Assembly: GCF_024281235.1 (NCBI RefSeq)
Contig: NZ_JAHWXY010000009.1
Span: 62,001-126,000 of the forward strand
Direction of reading: 5' to 3'
DNA: 64,000 bases
Origin: Shinella daejeonensis
GTDB taxonomy: Bacteria; Pseudomonadota; Alphaproteobacteria; Rhizobiales; Rhizobiaceae
The notes beneath the pieces are model-generated. The model had not been told where the DNA came from and did no database searches. It was given only the letters and a program-made list of their open reading frames with translations. Position numbers and translations under genes: made by a program. Numbering within the stretch: the stretch's first letter is position 1; each line of letters starts with the position of its first letter. Positions 16,994 through 25,672 of this stretch are shown piece by piece.

Positions 16994-17956
16994 ATGACCA
17001 GCATCCTCACCAATGCCGCCGCCATGGCCGCGTTGCAGACCCTTCGCGCCATCGACAACAGTATGGAGACCACCCAGGCCCGCGTTTCCTCCGGCCTGCG
17101 GGTCGAGACCGCCGCCGACAATGCCGCCTATTGGTCGATCGCCACCACCATGCGCTCCGACAATCGCGCGCTTTCCACCGTCGCCGACGCGCTGGGTCTC
17201 GGCGCTGCCAAGGTCGACACCGCCTATACCGCGCTCGAAAACGTCATCGAGGTGATGAGCGAGATCAAGGCGAAGCTCGTGGCGGCTCGCGAGCCGGGTG
17301 TCGACAAGACCAAGATCAACGATGAAGTGGCCGAGCTGAAGAACCAGCTGCTGTCTGCCGCCCAGTCGGCTTCCTTCTCCGGCGAGAACTGGCTCTACAA
17401 CTCCGATACGGCGCCGCTCGGCGTGAAATCCGTCGTCGCCTCCTTCGTGCGTACGGCCAATGGCAACGTCTCCGTCGCCACGCTTGATTTCGACACCGCC
17501 AACTCGGTGCTCGTCGACACCGGGAATGCCAGCCGCGGCTATCTGACCAAGGCGCTTGATGCCGATCAATTGCAGGAGACGCCATCCGGAACGCCCCGCA
17601 CCTACTACCTGCTCGACGCCGGAGGGGCGCCCACGGGCAGCAAGGAGATCAAAATCGACGGCAACACCCTCGATTCCGAGATCGACGACATGATCAGCGT
17701 CGTCGACGATATTACCCGGCAGCTCACGAATGCGGCCTCCACGCTCGGCGCCATCACCAAGCGCATCGATATGCAGGAAGGCTTTGTCGCCACGCTTGCC
17801 GATGTGATCGACAAGGGCATCGGCCGTCTCGTCGATGCCGACATGAACGAGGAATCGACCCGCCTCAAGGCGTTGCAGACCCAGCAGCAACTCGGCATCC
17901 AGTCGCTTTCCATCGCCAATTCCAGCGCCGAGAACATTCTTCAGCTCTTCCGTTAA
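16994..17956 (+). CDS. Flagellin, third of three (FlaC/FlaD-like)
   Basis: The 320-residue flagellin has the same conserved ends (TSILTNAAAMAALQTLRAIDNSMETTQARVSSGLRVETAADNAAYWSIATTMRSDN; C-terminal LKALQTQQQLGIQSLSIANSSAENILQLFR). Its central part is distinct, containing LYNSDTAPLGVKSVVASFVRTANGNVSV. The ATG at 16994 aligns with its paralogues; no strong Shine-Dalgarno is visible, so expression may be lower. An AT-rich stretch around 16820-16870 upstream could hold the promoter. No convincing terminator follows. Confidence 0.92.
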   Translation: MTSILTNAAAMAALQTLRAIDNSMETTQARVSSGLRVETAADNAAYWSIATTMRSDNRALSTVADALGLGAAKVDTAYTALENVIEVMSEIKAKLVAAREPGVDKTKINDEVAELKNQLLSAAQSASFSGENWLYNSDTAPLGVKSVVASFVRTANGNVSVATLDFDTANSVLVDTGNASRGYLTKALDADQLQETPSGTPRTYYLLDAGGAPTGSKEIKIDGNTLDSEIDDMISVVDDITRQLTNAASTLGAITKRIDMQEGFVATLADVIDKGIGRLVDADMNEESTRLKALQTQQQLGIQSLSIANSSAENILQLFR

Positions 17957-18274
17957 CAGGACGGGCCGCTCTCATCCGCCCGGCCATGGTCATCGGTCCG
18001 GGCCGAAGCGTTGGGTCGCACGGTTTGCCCTGGTGCGGCCCAACACTGCATCTTCATCCTCGCACAAGTTTGGACCCCTAGGTTTCACGGCACGATCAGG
18101 AAGATTGTGCGTCCATGCCGCAAGGATGGCGCGTCGTGTCCCGAAAGACAGGTCAGCGGTGGTGTCAGTTTCAAGCCAGTTCCAGAACGAATGCACATGC
18201 GCAAGCGGGCGGAGGCCGATGTTCCGGCCTGCGCCGGCCGCCGATCGCGTTGCGGCGGGGCAGGGAGGCGCGGC
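17957..18274 (+). promoter_or_regulatory. Intergenic region before the FliH-like/motB unit, with shared promoter motif at 18058-18084
   Basis: This 318-base gap holds no convincing gene. It contains CCTCGCACAAG (18058-18068), 10 bases, then TAGG (18079-18082), one of the two best copies of the recurrent flagellar motif. The motif ends about 190 bases before the next start codon, so a long leader is implied if transcription starts there. Confidence 0.5.
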
Positions 18275-18922
18275 ATGAGTGTCCAGCTGGCCCGTTACCT
18301 GAAGGATTTCAGTCCGCCGCCCCGGGTGCGTCCGTCGCTCTTCCCGTCCTCGGGGCAGAATGCCGGGGGGGCTTCCCCCGATGCCTCCGCGCTTTCGTTC
18401 CCCGATCCGCCCGTCGATGTCGCAGCCGAGCGGGCGGAGGCCTTCGCGGAGGGACGGGCCGAGGCCGAAGTGGAACTGGGCGCGCGCCACGCCGCCGCGC
18501 TTGCGGCATTGGCCGAAACCCATCGTGCCGAGATGGAAACGATGAAAAGCCGCTACGAGCAGGACTATGCCGCCGCGCTTGCCGAACGCTTCGCGACGCT
18601 TGCCGACGAGGTTGCCGACCGTATCGCGGGCGAGGCGGCAATGGTGCTGGCGCCCGTTCTGGAGGACGCCCTGACCGGACGCGCCGTGGAGGATCTCGCG
18701 CGAATGGTTCGCGAAGGCCTTCATGCGGGAGAAGCCGTTACGGTGACGGTCAAGGGACCTTCCGCCCTCTTCGAGCAGTTGCAATCGCATTTCGAGGCGT
18801 CCGCTCCGGCCTTCCGCCATGTCGAGACGCAGGATGTCGATCTGACGGTCGAGTTCGGCGAAACCGTCCTGGTAACGCGGATGGCGGCCTGGGCTGACAC
18901 CGTACGCAAGGTGCTTGCATGA
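18275..18922 (+). CDS. FliH-like flagellar assembly protein (candidate ATPase stator)
   Basis: The 215-residue soluble protein has an N-terminal motif SVQLARYLKDF and a Pro-rich linker. A long Ala/Glu-rich coiled-coil region spans about 50-110 (AERAEAFAEGRAEAEVELGARHAAALAALAETHRAEMETMK), followed by an alpha/beta C-terminal domain (VREGLHAGEAVTVTVKGPSALFEQLQSHF...VDLTVEFGETVLVTRMAAWADTV). The architecture matches FliH/YscL/HrpE proteins that hold FliI at the C-ring, and no other fliH is visible. GGGAGG precedes the ATG at 18275. It overlaps motB by 4 bases. The FliH identity is inferred from architecture. Confidence 0.6.
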   Translation: MSVQLARYLKDFSPPPRVRPSLFPSSGQNAGGASPDASALSFPDPPVDVAAERAEAFAEGRAEAEVELGARHAAALAALAETHRAEMETMKSRYEQDYAAALAERFATLADEVADRIAGEAAMVLAPVLEDALTGRAVEDLARMVREGLHAGEAVTVTVKGPSALFEQLQSHFEASAPAFRHVETQDVDLTVEFGETVLVTRMAAWADTVRKVLA

Positions 18923-20109
18923 GCGAAAGCGAAAACCCCCACGCCAAGAACGAGATCATCGTCATCAAGCGACACGGCAACCATGACGAGGAATCCCATT
19001 CCTCCGCCTGGAAGATCGCCTATGCCGACTTCATGACGGCGATGATGGCGTTCTTTCTCGTCATGTGGCTCGTCAATGCGGCCAATGAAGAGACCAAGGC
19101 GTCGATGGCCGCCTATTTCAACCCGATCAAGCTGACGGATGACAAGCCCTCCGACCGTTCCGTGAAGAAGCCGGCCAACAGCGCCGAAGGCGACCAGACG
19201 CAGGACAAGGCCAGGGAAGCCGGTCAACGTCAGGCCAGCGGCGACGAGGCCGACAAGGGCAGCGACGAGAACGCCACCGCCGGCGACGAGACGCGCTATT
19301 CCGAGGCCAATTTCTTCGACAATCCCTATTCGGTCCTGTCGGAAATCGCCCAGGAAGTCGGCCAGCAGGCGAATGTGAGCGCCAAGGGTGACGGCGGCGC
19401 CGACAGTTCGGGTCCGGCGACAGGCGCAAGCGGGGGCGAGGCCTATCGTGACCCGTTCGATCCGGATTTCTGGACGCAGCAGGTGGATATAACGCAAGCG
19501 ACGAGCGCCGGCAGCGAGGGCGCACCGGGAGACGGCACGGCCGAACGGCAGGTGGCGGCGGTCGATCCGGCGGCAAGCGATGCGGAAAAGGCGGCAGCCG
19601 CAGCTGCGGCTGCGGAGGCGGAGGCGGAGACCGGCAAGCGGAAGGCGGAGAAGGCGGCCGAGGAACTGAAGCAGCAGATCGAAAAGGAAATCGGTTCGCT
19701 CGGAAAGCTGTCGGAAGGGCTGAGCGTCATCACGACCGACGGCGGCCTGCTGATCAGCCTGACGGACCAGATCGATACGCCGATGTTCAATATCGGCTCG
19801 GCCCTGCCGATGCGTGACATGGTGCTGGCGATGGAGAGGATCGGGCGCATTCTCGAAGGTCGCCCCGGCGCCGTCGCCATCCGTGGCCATACCGATGGCC
19901 GCCCCTTTGCGGGCGGCAAGAACGATAACTGGCGGCTGTCCATGGATCGCGCCCAGAGCGCCTATTACATGCTGGTGCGCGGCGGACTGGACGAGGCCCG
20001 TGTGAGCCAGGTCAGCGGCTTCGCCGATCGTCATCTCAAGGTGCCGGAAGACCCGATGGCGGACTCCAACCGGCGTATCGAAATCTTCATTCAGCCGGCG
20101 GGCGGCTGA
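18919..20109 (+). CDS. motB: Flagellar stator protein MotB
   Basis: The 396-residue peptidoglycan-binding stator subunit has one membrane helix at about 32-53 (KIAYADFMTAMMAFFLVMWLV) with the essential proton-carrying Asp at position 37. A long low-complexity, Ala/Glu/Asp-rich linker with a polyalanine tract (about 85-245) follows. The OmpA/MotB domain is at about 275-392 (AIRGHTDGRPF...NWRLSMDRAQSAYYML...SNRRIEIFI). It is longer than enteric MotB because of the linker, as is known for rhizobial MotB. motC follows 4 bases later. Confidence 0.95.
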   Translation: MSESENPHAKNEIIVIKRHGNHDEESHSSAWKIAYADFMTAMMAFFLVMWLVNAANEETKASMAAYFNPIKLTDDKPSDRSVKKPANSAEGDQTQDKAREAGQRQASGDEADKGSDENATAGDETRYSEANFFDNPYSVLSEIAQEVGQQANVSAKGDGGADSSGPATGASGGEAYRDPFDPDFWTQQVDITQATSAGSEGAPGDGTAERQVAAVDPAASDAEKAAAAAAAAEAEAETGKRKAEKAAEELKQQIEKEIGSLGKLSEGLSVITTDGGLLISLTDQIDTPMFNIGSALPMRDMVLAMERIGRILEGRPGAVAIRGHTDGRPFAGGKNDNWRLSMDRAQSAYYMLVRGGLDEARVSQVSGFADRHLKVPEDPMADSNRRIEIFIQPAGG

Positions 20110-20113
20110 CGCC

Positions 20114-21418
20114 ATGGCCCTCTTGCGACGGATCCTTCTTGCGGGTGCGGCCTTGTGGGCGGGCGTTGCGGCCGGCTGGCCGGCGCAGGCGCAAAGCCTT
20201 GACGATCTCGCGCCCTACAAGATGATCCGCTCGCTGCAATTCGTGCAGGACACGGTGGTGCTCGGCGATCATTCGGCCATGGAGATGCAGCGTTTCCTGC
20301 TCGCGACGATCGACGAGCGGCTGCGTGCGGCGGAGGCGTCGATCTTCGACGATCCGCGCAATGTCGACGCCGCTCTCATCTATGCGATGAGCGGCGGCAA
20401 TCCCGAAACGCTGGAAATGCTGATCGCGCGGGACGTCGCCGGCCATTTCGATCCGCGCGTCACGGATGCTTTGCGCAGTTATCTGAGCGGTACGGGTGTG
20501 CAGAGCGCAAAGCCGCTCGCCGAAATCTTTCCTGAATATATGCAATCGCGCATCGGTCCCTATCTGGCGCTTGTTTCGGCCAATTCGGTGTTGCGCAGGG
20601 ATCCGGCGCTGGCGCTGCGCTATTTCGACCAGGCGCGGCTGTCCGCTCCGGGCACCATCGTCGAGGAGGCGGCGCTGCGGCGTTCGATCTATATCGCCAG
20701 CCAGTCCGGCTGGGTCGACCGGAGCATGGACTATGCCAACCGCTACGCGCGCCGCTTCCTGCGCTCGCCCTACGCCAGCCAGTTTGCCGATCTCTTCGTC
20801 AAGCTCTCGGTCGATCATTTCGAAACGATCGACGAAAGCGAGATTCCCGCGGTGCTGTCCTTCATGGATGTTCCGCGCCAGCGGGAGGTTTATTTGCGGA
20901 TGGCCAGGCTTGCCGCAATTTCCGGCAAGAACAGGCTGGCCAGCCTTGCGTCCAAACGGGCGGAGGCGCTTGCCGGCGATGGCGAGAGCGTGCCCAGGGT
21001 GCTTGCCGAACTTTACGGAGGCCTTGCCGCCGTTCCTTCGGCGGGGGTGGCGGAGGCTATGGAAACCCTTATCGCCGTGCCCGACGACCAGCTTTCCGCC
21101 AAGGATCGTGCGCTGAAAGCGGCTGCGACGGCGATTGCCGAGGAAGTGCTGCGTGTGCCGGCCGCCCCGGTGCCGCCGCCGGAAATCCCGCCGCAGGACG
21201 GGCGCCTCGCCACGACGGCGGAGCTGGACGACAGGGCGATGGATCCACGCGCTCCCGCCCTCGTGCAGGACGCCAAGGCCGGGGTGGAACCGAAAAATCC
21301 GTCGGAGCAGGCGGATGGGGATCAGGCGGCCGCCGATCCGGCCTTCGATACATTCGTCTCCGATAGCCGTTCGCGGCTGGACGAGATCGATGCGCTTTTG
21401 AGAGGAGAGGGCAGTTGA
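20114..21418 (+). CDS. motC: Periplasmic motility protein MotC
   Basis: The 434-residue exported protein has a signal peptide of about 26 residues ending WPAQAQ. A largely helical body follows and a Pro-rich/acidic C-terminal tail (about 345-400). Rhizobial MotC is a periplasmic partner of MotB needed for flagellar rotation and is stabilised by MotE, encoded at 9708-10250. The order motB-motC-fliK is diagnostic for this group. The stop codon overlaps the TTG start of fliK. Confidence 0.92.
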   Translation: MALLRRILLAGAALWAGVAAGWPAQAQSLDDLAPYKMIRSLQFVQDTVVLGDHSAMEMQRFLLATIDERLRAAEASIFDDPRNVDAALIYAMSGGNPETLEMLIARDVAGHFDPRVTDALRSYLSGTGVQSAKPLAEIFPEYMQSRIGPYLALVSANSVLRRDPALALRYFDQARLSAPGTIVEEAALRRSIYIASQSGWVDRSMDYANRYARRFLRSPYASQFADLFVKLSVDHFETIDESEIPAVLSFMDVPRQREVYLRMARLAAISGKNRLASLASKRAEALAGDGESVPRVLAELYGGLAAVPSAGVAEAMETLIAVPDDQLSAKDRALKAAATAIAEEVLRVPAAPVPPPEIPPQDGRLATTAELDDRAMDPRAPALVQDAKAGVEPKNPSEQADGDQAAADPAFDTFVSDSRSRLDEIDALLRGEGS

Positions 21419-22800
21419 GCAGTATCCCAGCCGGTATTCCCGGCTTCGCGTCGGGGCAAACGTCCGTAAAGGGGCGTGGTATGGCGGCGAAGGACGCCGG
21501 CGAGCCCGGCGAGGACTTTGCCCGGACCATCGCCAGTCTGACGTCTCGCGGCGAGGGGCATCGCCGCGCGCCCGCCGCCGATGCCGATATGTCGAAAGAC
21601 GCGTTGAGCGGACATGACGCCGATACCGATACCGTCGCGCAGGAGGAGACCGCTTTCGATGGCCGGCGCGCGGACATGCTGTCGGGGCCGCAGATCAAGA
21701 TGAAACCCAACAGCGAGGCGAAGACAGGCAATGCCGCCAGCGAAGCGCTGGGCGCCTTGAGGCAGGCGGTAGCCGGGCGACAGGAATCCGGTAAGGGCGA
21801 TGGCGTCGCGGCCCTGTCGGAAGAGGTCACGTCGGAAGAGACCGTGCCGGAAGAGGGGTCGTCGACCGATGCCGGCAATCTTCTCGATCTCCTTGTGGGC
21901 GCGGGTGTGGGGCAGCCGCCGGCCACGACGGCGGCTGGCGGACAGGAATTCAAGGGGCGTGGCGCCGACAAGGCCGGGCGGCAGGATGCACGCGCCGATG
22001 GCCTCGTTCGTGTCGTTGCCGATGGCGGCAGACCGGCGGCGCCGATGCCGGAGGCTGCCGCGATGGAGACCGTGGACGCGCCCGAAGGGGAAGGCGATCA
22101 ACTGTTCCGTTTCCTTCGTTCGAATGGAAAGGGGCGTGAAATCGATATGCAGATCAGCCGGGAAAGCGAGCGCGCCGTCTTCAAGGATGCCGCCGCCACC
22201 GGGCCGAAGGGCGATCCGGTGACCGTTCTGGAGGCGCGCCGCTATATCGGGCTTGCCGCGACGGGCAATGCCTCGGCCGTGACGGCGTCAATCGCGCAGG
22301 ATCCCGAGTGGGCCGCATCGCTGCGCGCCACGGACGCCGCCGGTCCGGCGGCGCAATCGGCAACGGGCCGGGTGGTCAATACGCTGCGCATCCAGATGAG
22401 CCCGGTCGAACTCGGCCTCGTGACCGCGACGCTGCGGCTGCATGGTGACGAACTGGTCGTTTCCCTGCGGGTGGAGACCGGGGAAGCCTATCGGCAGCTT
22501 TCCGACGATCAGGACAAGATCGTCAAGGCGCTGCGTGCGCACGGTTTTGCGGTCGATCAGGTCAGCGTTCAGCTTTCGACCGACCGTAGCGCCTCCGCGC
22601 AACAGCAGCAGGGCGATGCGCAACCGCAGTTTTCCGGCCAGCAACAGGCCCGTGAGGGCACAGACGGCCGCCAGCAGGGCGGCGGACAGCCGGCAGGCCG
22701 TTCTCCACGAGAGGAAGTGTCTCATGAAGGTAGACCGGAGAATGCGGTTTCAGGTGCTTCTGGCAGCCAGCCTCATCACGCTGGCGACATCTATCTCTGA
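21415..22800 (+). CDS. fliK: Flagellar hook-length control protein FliK (formerly MotD)
   Basis: The product is 461 residues if translation starts at the TTG at 21415, which has GAGAGGAG just upstream and overlaps the motC stop. An ATG at 21481 (preceded by AGGGG) would give 439 residues. The first 300 residues are disordered and Gly/Ala/Glu-rich. Residues 316-385 form a FliK C-terminal domain (NTLRIQMSPVELGLVTATLRLHGDELVVSLRVETGEAYRQL). A Gln/Gly-rich tail follows. Rhizobial MotD has been reassigned as FliK. The 3' end overlaps the next gene by 77 bases. Confidence 0.9.
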   Translation: MSSIPAGIPGFASGQTSVKGRGMAAKDAGEPGEDFARTIASLTSRGEGHRRAPAADADMSKDALSGHDADTDTVAQEETAFDGRRADMLSGPQIKMKPNSEAKTGNAASEALGALRQAVAGRQESGKGDGVAALSEEVTSEETVPEEGSSTDAGNLLDLLVGAGVGQPPATTAAGGQEFKGRGADKAGRQDARADGLVRVVADGGRPAAPMPEAAAMETVDAPEGEGDQLFRFLRSNGKGREIDMQISRESERAVFKDAAATGPKGDPVTVLEARRYIGLAATGNASAVTASIAQDPEWAASLRATDAAGPAAQSATGRVVNTLRIQMSPVELGLVTATLRLHGDELVVSLRVETGEAYRQLSDDQDKIVKALRAHGFAVDQVSVQLSTDRSASAQQQQGDAQPQFSGQQQAREGTDGRQQGGGQPAGRSPREEVSHEGRPENAVSGASGSQPHHAGDIYL

Positions 22801-23302
22801 TGCCCGCGCGAATGCGGGCGCCTGCGAGCGCGAGATCCTGACGGCGGCGGCGAAATACGACATTCCCGCCGGCATCCTTTATTCCGTCGGCCTGACGGAA
22901 ACGGGCCGCAAGGGATCGCTGCAACCCTACGCCCTCAATATCGAGGGCAGGGCGCTGTTCGCCCGCAGCCGGCAGGAGGCCCTCGACGCTTTCCAAAAGG
23001 CGCGCGCCGGCGGCGCGAAACTGATCGATCTCGGCTGCATGCAGATCAATCATCATTTCCACGGCGACCGGTTTGCGTCGGTGGGGGCGATGCTGGATCC
23101 GCATCGCAACGTGGATTATGCCGCTTCGTTCCTGGCGCAGCTGCATGCCCGTCACGAGACCTGGACGATGGCCGTCGCACGCTACCACGCAGGCCCGAAC
23201 AACGACCCGGCGCAGAAGCGTTACGTCTGCCGGGTGATCGCCAATCTCGTGGCGACAGGGTATGGCAGCTGGACCGACAACGCACGAAAATTTTGTCATT
23301 GA
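22724..23302 (+). CDS. Flagellar-locus lytic transglycosylase (SLT family)
   Basis: The 192-residue exported muramidase-type enzyme has an N-terminal signal segment (LLAASLITLATSISDARA). An SLT fold follows with the likely catalytic Glu59 in GLTETG and the motif LGCMQINHHFH at 103-113, then AVARYHAG. It is probably periplasmic and opens peptidoglycan for rod growth, a job that FlgJ's muramidase domain does in enterics and that is a separate protein in many alphaproteobacteria. The ATG at 22724 with GAGAGGAAG upstream lies inside the fliK 3' end in another frame. Confidence 0.85.
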   Translation: MKVDRRMRFQVLLAASLITLATSISDARANAGACEREILTAAAKYDIPAGILYSVGLTETGRKGSLQPYALNIEGRALFARSRQEALDAFQKARAGGAKLIDLGCMQINHHFHGDRFASVGAMLDPHRNVDYAASFLAQLHARHETWTMAVARYHAGPNNDPAQKRYVCRVIANLVATGYGSWTDNARKFCH

Positions 23303-23583
23303 TTCAACCGATGATTGCTTTTCAAGTCTGCATCCAGTGCAATCCGGCAATGTGGCGGGATTGCGCCGGAATTGCGATGGCAAGCCGGAGCGTTAACCTT
23401 TCTTAATTTTTCCACCATAAAATTGTGCCACTATGAGGCGGTACCTACTAAATATAGACCAAATCGGCAGGTGATCCTTAATCAATTATTAAAATCTGCC
23501 CTTTATTTTCTCTAGTTGCTGCCGATTCCGGCGCTCCGTACCACTGGCCTGACGAAACACCACACTGATTCGGAGGCGGACGA
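23303..23583 (+). promoter_or_regulatory. AT-rich upstream region of rem
   Basis: This 281-base gap contains an inverted repeat GCAATCC (23339-23345)/GGATTGC (23358-23364) followed by a markedly AT-rich tract (about 23395-23515). The tract is unlike the surrounding DNA, and the rem Shine-Dalgarno CGGAGGCGG follows. In S. meliloti, rem is activated by VisN/VisR; a binding site here is plausible but cannot be identified by eye. Confidence 0.5.
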
Positions 23584-24258
23584 ATGATCGTAGTGGTTGA
23601 TGAGCGAGAGCTCGTTAAGGACGGCTATACTTCTCTTTTCGGGCGCGAGGGCGTGCCCTCGACGGGCTTTGACCCGCGGGAATTCGGCGAGTGGGTGAAT
23701 ACCGCCGCCGACGCGGATATCGACGCCGTCGAGGCGTTCCTGATCGGCCAGGGCCAGGCGACCATGGAACTGCCGAAGGCCATTCGCGACCGGTCGCAGG
23801 CGCCGGTGATCGCGGTCAGCGATACGCCGTCCCTGGAGACGACGCTGGCCTTCTTCGACAGCGGCGTCGACGATGTCGTGCGCAAGCCCGTCCACCCCCG
23901 CGAGATCCTGGCCCGTGCGGCGGCCATCCGGCGGCGGCTGAAGGCGCTGAACAATTACACCGACATCGGTCCCGTCCGCGTCTTCTCGGACGGGCGGGAT
24001 CCGGAAATCGGCGACGAGGTCTTCCCCCTTCCGCGCCGCGAGCGCCGAATCCTGGAATATCTGGTCGCCAATCGCGGCCGGCGGCTGTCCAAGACCCAGA
24101 TCTTCAACGCGATCTACGGGATTTTCGACGAGGGCGTCGAGGAGAACGTGGTGGAAAGCCATATCAGCAAGCTGCGCAAGAAACTGCGCAAGAAGCTCGG
24201 CTTCGATCCGATCGATTCCAAGCGCTTCCTCGGCTACTGCATCGACTGGCCGGGCTGA
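23584..24258 (+). CDS. rem: Rem, OmpR-family activator of flagellar genes
   Basis: The 224-residue protein has a degenerate receiver-like domain (1-115) and a winged-helix DNA-binding domain (about 130-222). The latter carries [54 protein letters not shown]. The receiver keeps an N-terminal acidic pair (Asp6, Glu7) and VRKP with Lys99. The region where the phosphoacceptor Asp is expected (about 45-58, [13 protein letters not shown]) does not fit the usual pattern, suggesting phosphorylation-independent action. It sits upstream of flgE in the typical rhizobial position and is the likely activator of the surrounding class II genes. Confidence 0.9.
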   Translation: MIVVVDERELVKDGYTSLFGREGVPSTGFDPREFGEWVNTAADADIDAVEAFLIGQGQATMELPKAIRDRSQAPVIAVSDTPSLETTLAFFDSGVDDVVRKPVHPREILARAAAIRRRLKALNNYTDIGPVRVFSDGRDPEIGDEVFPLPRRERRILEYLVANRGRRLSKTQIFNAIYGIFDEGVEENVVESHISKLRKKLRKKLGFDPIDSKRFLGYCIDWPG

Positions 24259-24301
24259 CGGGAAACCGCGCTGGCTGACGGAAAAGCGGACCGGCAGCCA
24301 G

Positions 24302-24328
24302 CTTCACGCAAGGCCCGTCTCATAGGGT
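24302..24328 (+). promoter_or_regulatory. Candidate flagellar promoter motif upstream of flgE
   Basis: CTTCACGCAAG, 10 bases, then TAGG, ending about 31 bases before the flgE ATG. It is a full match to the recurrent CRCAAG-N10-TAGG pattern. Confidence 0.55.
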
Positions 24329-24357
24329 CCGGGTCACCAGACGAACGAGGAAGAGAC

Positions 24358-25629
24358 ATGAGCCTCTACGGAACGATGAGAACCGGTGTTTCCGGTATGA
24401 ACGCCCAGGCCAACCGCCTGAGCACGGTGGCGGACAATATCGCCAATGCCAATACGACCGGCTACAAGAAGGCCTCCACCCAGTTTTCCTCGCTGATCCT
24501 CCCCACCACCGGCGGCGCCTACAATTCCGGCGGTGTCACGACGGACGTGCGCTATTCGATCTCCTCGCAGGGCACCTTCAGCTACACCACCTCCGCGACG
24601 GACCTTGCCATCAACGGCAAGGGCTTCTTCATCGTTCAGGGCGGCGACGGCGTCGAATACCTGACCCGCGCGGGCGCCTTCACGCCGATGAGCGATGGCA
24701 CCCTGCGCAACTCGGCCGGCTTCACGCTGATGGGCTATCCCTATTCCTCGACCGAGGATCCGACGATCGTCATCAACGGTTTCGCCGGCCTGTCGCCAAT
24801 CAACCTGGCATCGGGCGAATTGAACGTGCAGGCCTCTGAAAGCGGCTATCTGCATGTGAACCTGCCGTCGAACGAGGCGCACCCCTATACGAAATCCACC
24901 TCGCTTGTGGCCTATGACAGCCTCGGCAACACCCGCAAGCTTGATTTCAACTATTCGACGACCGCAACGCCCGGCGAGTGGGAGCTGTCGGTCACCTACA
25001 CGGATCCGGATACCGGCGACGTTTACGACATGCTGGATCCCGCCGGCGCGACGGTCATCACCCCGCCCGCAACGGCTGCGACCCAGGCGCTTGCCTTCGA
25101 CACCGACGGCAAGCTCGCTCCGCCGAGCCCGGAGACCATCGCCACCCAGCCGCTCGGAATTGGCGGCGCGATACTCAACGGACTGTCCATTTCGATCGGC
25201 GGGACGAGCGGCGGCAGCACGCAGCTTGCCGCGTCCTTTGCGGCGAAGGGCGATATCGACGGCATCGGGCCGAGCGGTGTCGCCGGCTACGAGATCAGCG
25301 ACGACGGCGTCGTCTATCTGAAGTACGAAAACGGCGACCTCGTGCCCAAGTATCGCATCGCGATGGCGGATGTGCAAAGCCCGGACAACCTCAAGCCGCT
25401 GGCCGGAAACGTCTATTCCCAGAGCAACGACTCCGGCGTCATCGTCATGGGGTATGCCGGCAATAACGGCTACGGCAGCATCATCTCCGGCGCGCTGGAG
25501 GATTCCAACGTCGATATCGCCGAAGAACTGACGAACATGATCGAGTCGCAGCGCAACTACACCGCCAATTCGAAGGTGTTCCAGACCGGGTCCGAACTCA
25601 TGGATGTCCTCGTCAATCTCAAGAGATAA
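24358..25629 (+). CDS. flgE: Flagellar hook protein FlgE
   Basis: The 423-residue hook subunit has the N-terminal signature MRTGVSGMNAQANRLSTVADNIANANTTGYKKASTQFSSLI. The C-terminal helix is EDSNVDIAEELTNMIESQRNYTANSKVFQTGSELMDVLVNLKR. A central FlgE domain lies between them. Length matches rhizobial FlgE. GAGGAAGAG precedes the ATG. It is the first gene of the flgE-flgK-flgL-flaF-flbT-flgD-fliQ operon. Confidence 0.96.
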   Translation: MSLYGTMRTGVSGMNAQANRLSTVADNIANANTTGYKKASTQFSSLILPTTGGAYNSGGVTTDVRYSISSQGTFSYTTSATDLAINGKGFFIVQGGDGVEYLTRAGAFTPMSDGTLRNSAGFTLMGYPYSSTEDPTIVINGFAGLSPINLASGELNVQASESGYLHVNLPSNEAHPYTKSTSLVAYDSLGNTRKLDFNYSTTATPGEWELSVTYTDPDTGDVYDMLDPAGATVITPPATAATQALAFDTDGKLAPPSPETIATQPLGIGGAILNGLSISIGGTSGGSTQLAASFAAKGDIDGIGPSGVAGYEISDDGVVYLKYENGDLVPKYRIAMADVQSPDNLKPLAGNVYSQSNDSGVIVMGYAGNNGYGSIISGALEDSNVDIAEELTNMIESQRNYTANSKVFQTGSELMDVLVNLKR

Positions 25630-25672
25630 GGCGGCCTGAGGGCCGCATGCATTCGAGAATCAGGTAGAACCG

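Noticed and set aside
24302-24328. The shared flagellar motif as a sigma-54 (-24/-12) promoter
   Set aside because: The conserved bases are CAAG and TAGG, not GG-N10-GC, and no sigma-54 activator gene is in the cluster.
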